Below, in pieces: positions 59,532 through 64,000 of a stretch of DNA of 64,000 bases (position 1 is its first letter; the number at the start of each line of letters is the position of its first letter). Source of the DNA: Mycobacterium gastri (GTDB lineage Bacteria; Actinomycetota; Actinomycetes; Mycobacteriales; Mycobacteriaceae); assembly GCF_002102175.1 (NCBI RefSeq), contig NZ_LQOX01000115.1, forward strand, positions 1-64,000, written 5' to 3'. The notes below the pieces were generated by a model. The model was given only the letters and a program-made list of their open reading frames with translations, was not told where the DNA came from and ran no database searches. The position numbers and the translations under genes were made by a program.

Positions 59532-60722
59532 ATGAGAACCAAGCTCTACTACGACCCCTACGACGTCAACATCGCCGCCGACCCCTACCCCACCTACGCC
59601 CGCCTGCGCGACGAAGCGCCGATCTATTACAACGAGCGCCACAACTTCTGGGCACTGTCGCGACATGCCGACGTCGAGAAGGCGCTGGCGGATTGGGAGA
59701 CGTTCTCCAACAGCCGCAGCGACATCCTCGAGCTGATCCAATCCAGGTTCGACATGCCCGCCGGCGTGATGATGTTCGAGGACCCGCCCGCACACACCAG
59801 GTTGCGCGGGGTCATGTCGCGGGTCTTCACGCCCCGCCGGATGGCCGCGCTCGAAGACCAGATCCGGGCGTACTGCGTGCGTTGCCTGGATCCGCTGGTC
59901 GGCTCCGACGGCTTCGACATCATCGCCGAGCTCGCCTCGATGATGCCGATGCGCGTCATCGGCATGCTGCTGGGCATCCCCGAAGGCGACCAGATCAGCG
60001 TGCGGGACGCCAACGACGCCAACCTGCGAACCAAACCCGGTACGCCGATGAAGGTGGCCGATCGCGACGCGATCGCCGACGGCCGCATCTACGCCGACTA
60101 CGTCGACTGGCGCGCCGAGAACCCCTCCGACGACCTGATGACCGCGCTGCTCAACGTCGAATTCGAAGACGAAAACGGCGTCACCAGAAAGCTCACCCGC
60201 AACGAGGTGCTGCACTACACCCAAGTCGTCGCCGGGGCCGGCAACGAAACCACCGGACGGCTGATCGGCTGGCTGGCCAAGGTGCTCGCCGAGCATCCCG
60301 ACCAGCGCCGCGAAGTCGCGCGGGACCGTTCGCTATTGACGCGCACGGTCGACGAGACGTTGCGCTACGAGCCCACCGGACCCCATGTCGCGCGCTATAC
60401 CCTGCGCGAGTTCGAGTGTTACGGCACCACGGTGCCCGCCCACAGCGCCGTACTGCTGCTCTTCGGGGCCGCCAACCGAGACCCGTTGCGCTACCGGGAT
60501 CCCGACACGTTCGACATCCACCGCGACAACATCTCGCACCTCACCTTCGGCAAAGGCGTGCACTACTGCCTCGGCGCGAACCTGGCACGGCTGGAGGGCA
60601 GGGTCGCCCTCGACGAATTGCTCAACCGGTGGCCCGAATGGGACATCGACTACCGCAGCCTCAAGCTCGCACCGACCTCCACCGTTCGCGGCTGGGAGCG
60701 ACTGCGGATCGTCCTACCCTGA
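59532..60722 (+). CDS. Cytochrome P450
   Basis: 396 residues, a soluble class I P450. I-helix AGAGNETTGRL, ETLRYEPTG (ExxR) and haem loop LTFGKGVHYCLGANLARLEG (Cys346). Coupled to a mycofactocin-type SDR and behind the divergent TetR, suggesting oxidation of an alcohol or terpenoid-like substrate followed by dehydrogenation. Family number not assigned. Confidence 0.9.
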   Translation: MRTKLYYDPYDVNIAADPYPTYARLRDEAPIYYNERHNFWALSRHADVEKALADWETFSNSRSDILELIQSRFDMPAGVMMFEDPPAHTRLRGVMSRVFTPRRMAALEDQIRAYCVRCLDPLVGSDGFDIIAELASMMPMRVIGMLLGIPEGDQISVRDANDANLRTKPGTPMKVADRDAIADGRIYADYVDWRAENPSDDLMTALLNVEFEDENGVTRKLTRNEVLHYTQVVAGAGNETTGRLIGWLAKVLAEHPDQRREVARDRSLLTRTVDETLRYEPTGPHVARYTLREFECYGTTVPAHSAVLLLFGAANRDPLRYRDPDTFDIHRDNISHLTFGKGVHYCLGANLARLEGRVALDELLNRWPEWDIDYRSLKLAPTSTVRGWERLRIVLP

Positions 60723-60769
60723 GCCCGCCTGAGCCGGGTCTGGGGCAACCGCATGAACCCCGGCCCGCG

Positions 60770-61246
60770 ATGGTGTTGGATGGCGGAGTGGCAGGCATCA
60801 GTCGCAGCCGGACCATAACGGCCGAGCCGCAGGCGATTTGGGACATCCTGGCCGACTTCGGCGCCCTGAGTTCGTGGGCCGGCGGGGTCGACCATTCGTG
60901 TGTGTTGAACCACGGCCCGGGCGGCGGGCCGGTGGGCACCACCCGCCGGGTGCAGGTGGGCAGCAACGCGCTGGTGGAACGCATCACTGAGTTCGAGCCA
61001 CCTACGACGCTGGCCTACGACATCGAGGGCCTGCCGCCGCGGTTACGCAAGGTCGCCAACTGCTGGACGCTGCGGCCCAGCGGCCCGAGGGGCGCCGCCA
61101 CGGTGGTGAGCTTGACCAGCACGGTCGAGGTCGGCGACGGCAAGCCGGCGCGGATGGCGGAATGGGTCGCGCTGCGCGTCCTGGCCAAACAGTCCGAGGC
61201 GATGCTCGCCGGGCTGGCACACCGATTGGAGAACACCCATGTCTGA
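60770..61246 (+). CDS. SRPBCC (START-like) family protein
   Basis: 158 residues from ATG 60770 (a GTG at 60788 is possible). SRSRTITAEPQAIWDILADFGALSSWAGGVDHS is the polyketide-cyclase/START beginning, with TRRVQVGSNALVERITEFEPPTTLAYDI following. Ligand unknown. It overlaps the sulfatase start by 8 nt, as for Rv3076-Rv3077. Confidence 0.82.
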   Translation: MVLDGGVAGISRSRTITAEPQAIWDILADFGALSSWAGGVDHSCVLNHGPGGGPVGTTRRVQVGSNALVERITEFEPPTTLAYDIEGLPPRLRKVANCWTLRPSGPRGAATVVSLTSTVEVGDGKPARMAEWVALRVLAKQSEAMLAGLAHRLENTHV

Positions 61247-63059
61247 TCGCCCCGACATCGTCATCGTGATGACCGACGAGGAGCGCGCGGTACCGCCCTA
61301 CGAGTCGGCCGACGTCCTGGCCTGGCGGCAGCGCACCCTGACCGGGCGCCGCTGGTTCGACGAGCACGGGGTGAGTTTCACGCGGCACTACACCGGCTCG
61401 CTGGCCTGTGTGCCGAGCCGGCCGACGATGTTCACCGGTCACTACCCCGACCTGCACGGGGTCACCCAGACCGACGGCATCGGCAAACGATTCGACGACT
61501 CACGGCTGCGCTGGCTACGCACCGGCGAGGTGCCCACCCTGGGCAACTGGTTCCGCGCGGCCGGTTACGACACCCACTACGACGGCAAGTGGCACATCTC
61601 GCACGCCGACCTGCACGACCCGGCGACGGGTGGATCATTGGCCACCAACGATGACGACGGCGTCGTCGACCCGGCCGCGGTGCAGCGCTACCTCGACGCC
61701 GACCCGCTGGGCCCTTACGGTTTCTCCGGCTGGGTTGGCCCCGAGCCGCACGGGGCCGGCATGTCCGATTGCGGTCTGCGCCGCGACCCGCTGATCGCCG
61801 ATCGGGTGGTCGCCTGGCTCAACGACCGCTACGCGCGGCGGCGCGCCGGTGACGCCGCGGCGCTGCGCCCGTTCCTGCTGGTGGCCAGCTTCGTCAACCC
61901 GCACGACATCGTGCTGTTCCCGGCGTGGGTGCGACGCAATCCGCTCAAGCCGTCCCCGCTAGATCCGCCGCCGGTGCCCCCCGCGCCCACCGCCGACGAA
62001 GATCTGCGGCCAAAGCCGGCCGCCCAGATCGCGTTCCGGGAGGCCTATTACTCCGGTTACGGTCCGGCGCGGGTGGTCAAACGCAACTACGGACGCAACG
62101 CGCAGCGCTACCGCGACCTCTACTACCGGCTGCACGCCGAGGTCGACGGGCCGATCGACCGAGTGCGCCGAGCAGTCACCGAGGGCGGCTCGGACAACGC
62201 CGTTCTGGTGCGCACCGCCGATCACGGCGACCTGCTGGGCGCTCACGGCGGACTGCACCAGAAGTGGTTCAACTTGTACGACGAGGCCACTCGGGTGCCG
62301 TTCGTCATCGCCCGCCTCGGCGCCAACGCGACCACGGCGCGCACCGTTTCGGCGCCGACATCGCACGTCGACCTGCTGCCCACGCTGCTCGGCGCGGCGG
62401 GCGTCGACGTCGACGTCGCGGCCGCGCAACTCGCCGAGTCGTTCACCGAAGTACACCCGCTGCCCGGCCGCAACCTGATGCCGGTGGTCGACGGGGGACC
62501 CGCTGACGAGTCCCGGGCCGTGTACGTGATGACGCGTGACAACGTGCTCGAAGGCGACACCGGCGCGTCGGCGTTTGCCCGGCAACTGGGCCGAACCGTG
62601 AATCCGCCCGCGCCGCTGCGGATCAAGGTGCCCGCGCACGTGGCCTCCAACTTCGAGGGGCTGGTGGTGCGCGTCGACGACTCCGACGCCGTGGGTGGTG
62701 CCGGGCATCTGTGGAAGTTGGTGCGCACCTTCGACGACCCGGCCACCTGGACCGAACCGGGCGTGCGTCACCTGGCCGGCAACGGCATCGGCGGCGAGGC
62801 GTACCGCACCGACCCGGTCGACGACCAGTGGGAGCTCTACGACCTGACCACCGACCCCATCGAGGCCGACAACCGATGGACCGACCCCGACCTGCACAGG
62901 CTGCGCCAACATCTGCGGATGCAGCTCAAGCAGCAACGGGCGGTGTCGGTGCCCGAGCGCAATCAGCCGTGGCCGTATGCCAAGCGTCAGCCGCCGGCCG
63001 ACCCGTCCGGCGGCGTGGTACGTCGAGTGCTGGGGCGCGTCGCGTGCCGGCGCGCATAG
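61239..63059 (+). CDS. Sulfatase family hydrolase
   Basis: 606 residues. The formylglycine motif C-x-P-S-R is present as LACVPSRPTMFTGHYP (Cys57). The N-terminal metal site DIVIVMTDEER carries a typical D...TDE, the distal site reads RTADHGDLLGAHGGLHQKW and HYDGKWHIS follows the signature. It needs formylglycine maturation. Substrate unknown; corresponds to Rv3077. The 3' end overlaps a convergent small gene. Confidence 0.9.
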   Translation: MSDRPDIVIVMTDEERAVPPYESADVLAWRQRTLTGRRWFDEHGVSFTRHYTGSLACVPSRPTMFTGHYPDLHGVTQTDGIGKRFDDSRLRWLRTGEVPTLGNWFRAAGYDTHYDGKWHISHADLHDPATGGSLATNDDDGVVDPAAVQRYLDADPLGPYGFSGWVGPEPHGAGMSDCGLRRDPLIADRVVAWLNDRYARRRAGDAAALRPFLLVASFVNPHDIVLFPAWVRRNPLKPSPLDPPPVPPAPTADEDLRPKPAAQIAFREAYYSGYGPARVVKRNYGRNAQRYRDLYYRLHAEVDGPIDRVRRAVTEGGSDNAVLVRTADHGDLLGAHGGLHQKWFNLYDEATRVPFVIARLGANATTARTVSAPTSHVDLLPTLLGAAGVDVDVAAAQLAESFTEVHPLPGRNLMPVVDGGPADESRAVYVMTRDNVLEGDTGASAFARQLGRTVNPPAPLRIKVPAHVASNFEGLVVRVDDSDAVGGAGHLWKLVRTFDDPATWTEPGVRHLAGNGIGGEAYRTDPVDDQWELYDLTTDPIEADNRWTDPDLHRLRQHLRMQLKQQRAVSVPERNQPWPYAKRQPPADPSGGVVRRVLGRVACRRA

Positions 63060-63244
63060 GCCGCTGTGGAGTAGACCAGATGTACGCAGACCGGCTCGTC
63101 GTCTTCGGTCACGTAGTCATTCGAGTGCACCCACGCTCCCCGTAGGTCGGGGCTTAGCAGCACCCAGACTTCTCGGGTCGCGCGCACCCGGTCGATGAAG
63201 CGCTGATAGTTCGCCGCAAGGTCGGCGGTCAGGTGGAGAGCCAC
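62987..63244 (-). CDS. Small DUF2750-like hypothetical protein
   Basis: 85 residues. LAANYQRFIDRVRATREVWVLLSPDLRGAWVHSND and VHLVYSTAAYARR fit the short DUF2750 pattern (RFL..V...EVW.L......A.....YA). The C-terminal 24 residues are encoded over the end of the sulfatase gene on the other strand and look non-native, so the 3' end may have shifted. Function unknown. Confidence 0.55.
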   Translation of the reverse strand: MALHLTADLAANYQRFIDRVRATREVWVLLSPDLRGAWVHSNDYVTEDDEPVCVHLVYSTAAYARRHATRPSTRRTTPPDGSAGG

Positions 63245-63359
63245 GCCCGACTCTAACCGCCGCAGCGCCCAGTGGCACGAGCTGCCGCGCTCGCGGCGGC
63301 CGTCGTGGTCGGCGTCATCATGGTCATCGTCGGGCTGTGACAGCGGCCGTGACCGCCGA

Positions 63360-64000
63360 TCACGCCAGCTGGCCGAGCTCGGTCGCGAGCTTGTCCAGGT
63401 ATCGAAGCGTCCGGTCGTAGGGCTCGGTGGGCAGGTCCAGCAAGACGCGCTCGACCCCCAGCGGCCGGTATCCCTCGAGATCCGTTGCCGTCGCGTCGCC
63501 CCAGTGGCAGACGGTTACCGGTACGTCGCTGCCGGCCAGGGCGCGCAGTCGCTCGAGTGGACGCGACAGTTGCTCCGGTGATGGGCTGATCGCGATCCAT
63601 CCGGCTTTCAGCTCGGCGATCCGGGTGAAGCTAGCCGGCCCACCGCCGATATAGAGCGGCGGGCAGGGCTTGGTCACCGGCTTCGGCCAGCAGTAGATCG
63701 GGTCGAAATCGACGTATTTCCCGTGGAATTCGGCTTGCTCCTGCGTCCAGATCTCGATCATGGCGCGCAGCCGCTCGTCGGTCACGCGTCCGCGAACCGC
63801 GGGATCGACACCGTGGTTGGCCACTTCTTCGCGCAGCCAGCCCACGCCGACGCCGAACCGAAACCGGCCCTGCGACACCAGGTCCAGCGAGGCAACCTCT
63901 TTGGCCGTCAGGATCGGATCGCGCTCCGGGACCAGCGCGATGCCAGTACCCAACACCAGCGTCTCGGTGGCAACCGCCGCCGCCGCCAACGCCACGAACG
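63360..64000 (-). CDS. F420-dependent LLM-class oxidoreductase, 5' end beyond window
   Basis: About 213 C-terminal residues are seen. [44 protein letters not shown] is the F420-LLM core, PPLYIGGGPASFTRIAELKAGWIAI the second. Corresponds to Rv3079c by order. The start lies past position 64000. The 300 nt between it and the sulfatase hold the DUF2750-like gene and no other supported gene. Confidence 0.85.
   Translation of the reverse strand, partial: FVALAAAAVATETLVLGTGIALVPERDPILTAKEVASLDLVSQGRFRFGVGVGWLREEVANHGVDPAVRGRVTDERLRAMIEIWTQEQAEFHGKYVDFDPIYCWPKPVTKPCPPLYIGGGPASFTRIAELKAGWIAISPSPEQLSRPLERLRALAGSDVPVTVCHWGDATATDLEGYRPLGVERVLLDLPTEPYDRTLRYLDKLATELGQLA

Overview
The window looks like the chromosome of a slow-growing, non-tuberculous Mycobacterium. 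It is GC-rich, and most genes are recognisable relatives of the M. tuberculosis stretch Rv3051c-Rv3079c in the same order: nrdE-nrdI-nrdH, Rv3054c, a TetR gene, dinB2, an SDR, a TetR gene, cyp136, a double GntR, fadE22, ligB, cstA, mmr and its TetR, tRNA-Ala, pgmA, crcB-crcB-DUF190, an F420 LLM oxidoreductase, DUF488, a CitE-like lyase, an SRPBCC protein, a sulfatase and a second LLM oxidoreductase. Gene names from that genome are recalled knowledge; I ran no search.

Layout. 1-2700: a copper-response islet (RicR operator, lpqS, cysK2, decayed MFS gene) that in M. tuberculosis lies at Rv0847-Rv0849 but here abuts nrdE. 2707-7877: class Ib ribonucleotide reductase operon whose nrdE carries a 409-residue intein with a LAGLIDADG endonuclease, then an FMN reductase. 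7900-16500: TetR, dinB2, a large PPE-MPTR gene absent at this place in M. tuberculosis, SDR, TetR and cyp136 with an operator. 16700-24700: twin tiny lipoproteins, a MEDS/anti-sigma kinase, a double GntR regulator, a thiolase/DUF35 pair, fadE22 and an SDR with palindromic operators. 24700-35900: ligB, a GNAT-AAA+ fusion, cstA, an Hsp70-like protein, a nitroreductase, a cNMP-binding protein, a WS/DGAT, an SDR and a cyclase pseudogene. 36000-45260: bifunctional AdhE, a Pro/Tyr-rich membrane protein, a broken MFS gene, mmr and its TetR with a doubled operator, then a fatty-acyl cluster (3-hydroxyacyl-CoA dehydrogenase, PhyH dioxygenase, enoyl-CoA hydratase/thioesterase fusion).

45360-50851 is the most unusual part. 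An intact tRNA-Ala(GGC) at 50779-50851 is preceded by three further copies of its 3' 41-42 nt (46295, 47230, 48929). Right-hand 9-bp repeats (TTGTCGTCA type, period 11-12 bp) start exactly 73 nt after each partial copy. Left-hand copies of the same 9-mer sit 82-84 nt before three of the four copies. Between the copies lie single modules: a RHH/ParE-like toxin-antitoxin pair, a DUF3018/MazF-like pair, and two AAA+/DUF4143 ATPases with PD-(D/E)xK-like signatures. No integrase is visible. I read this as an array of minimal, integrase-less cassettes accreted at tRNA-Ala by a tyrosine recombinase acting in trans. Both ATPase genes are preceded by three tandem 23-bp repeats.

50917-64000 returns to ordinary backbone, with two insertions relative to M. 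tuberculosis: an MbtK-like acyltransferase coupled to an LLM oxidoreductase, and a TetR/mycofactocin-type SDR/P450 cassette with a doubled operator. The last gene runs off the window.
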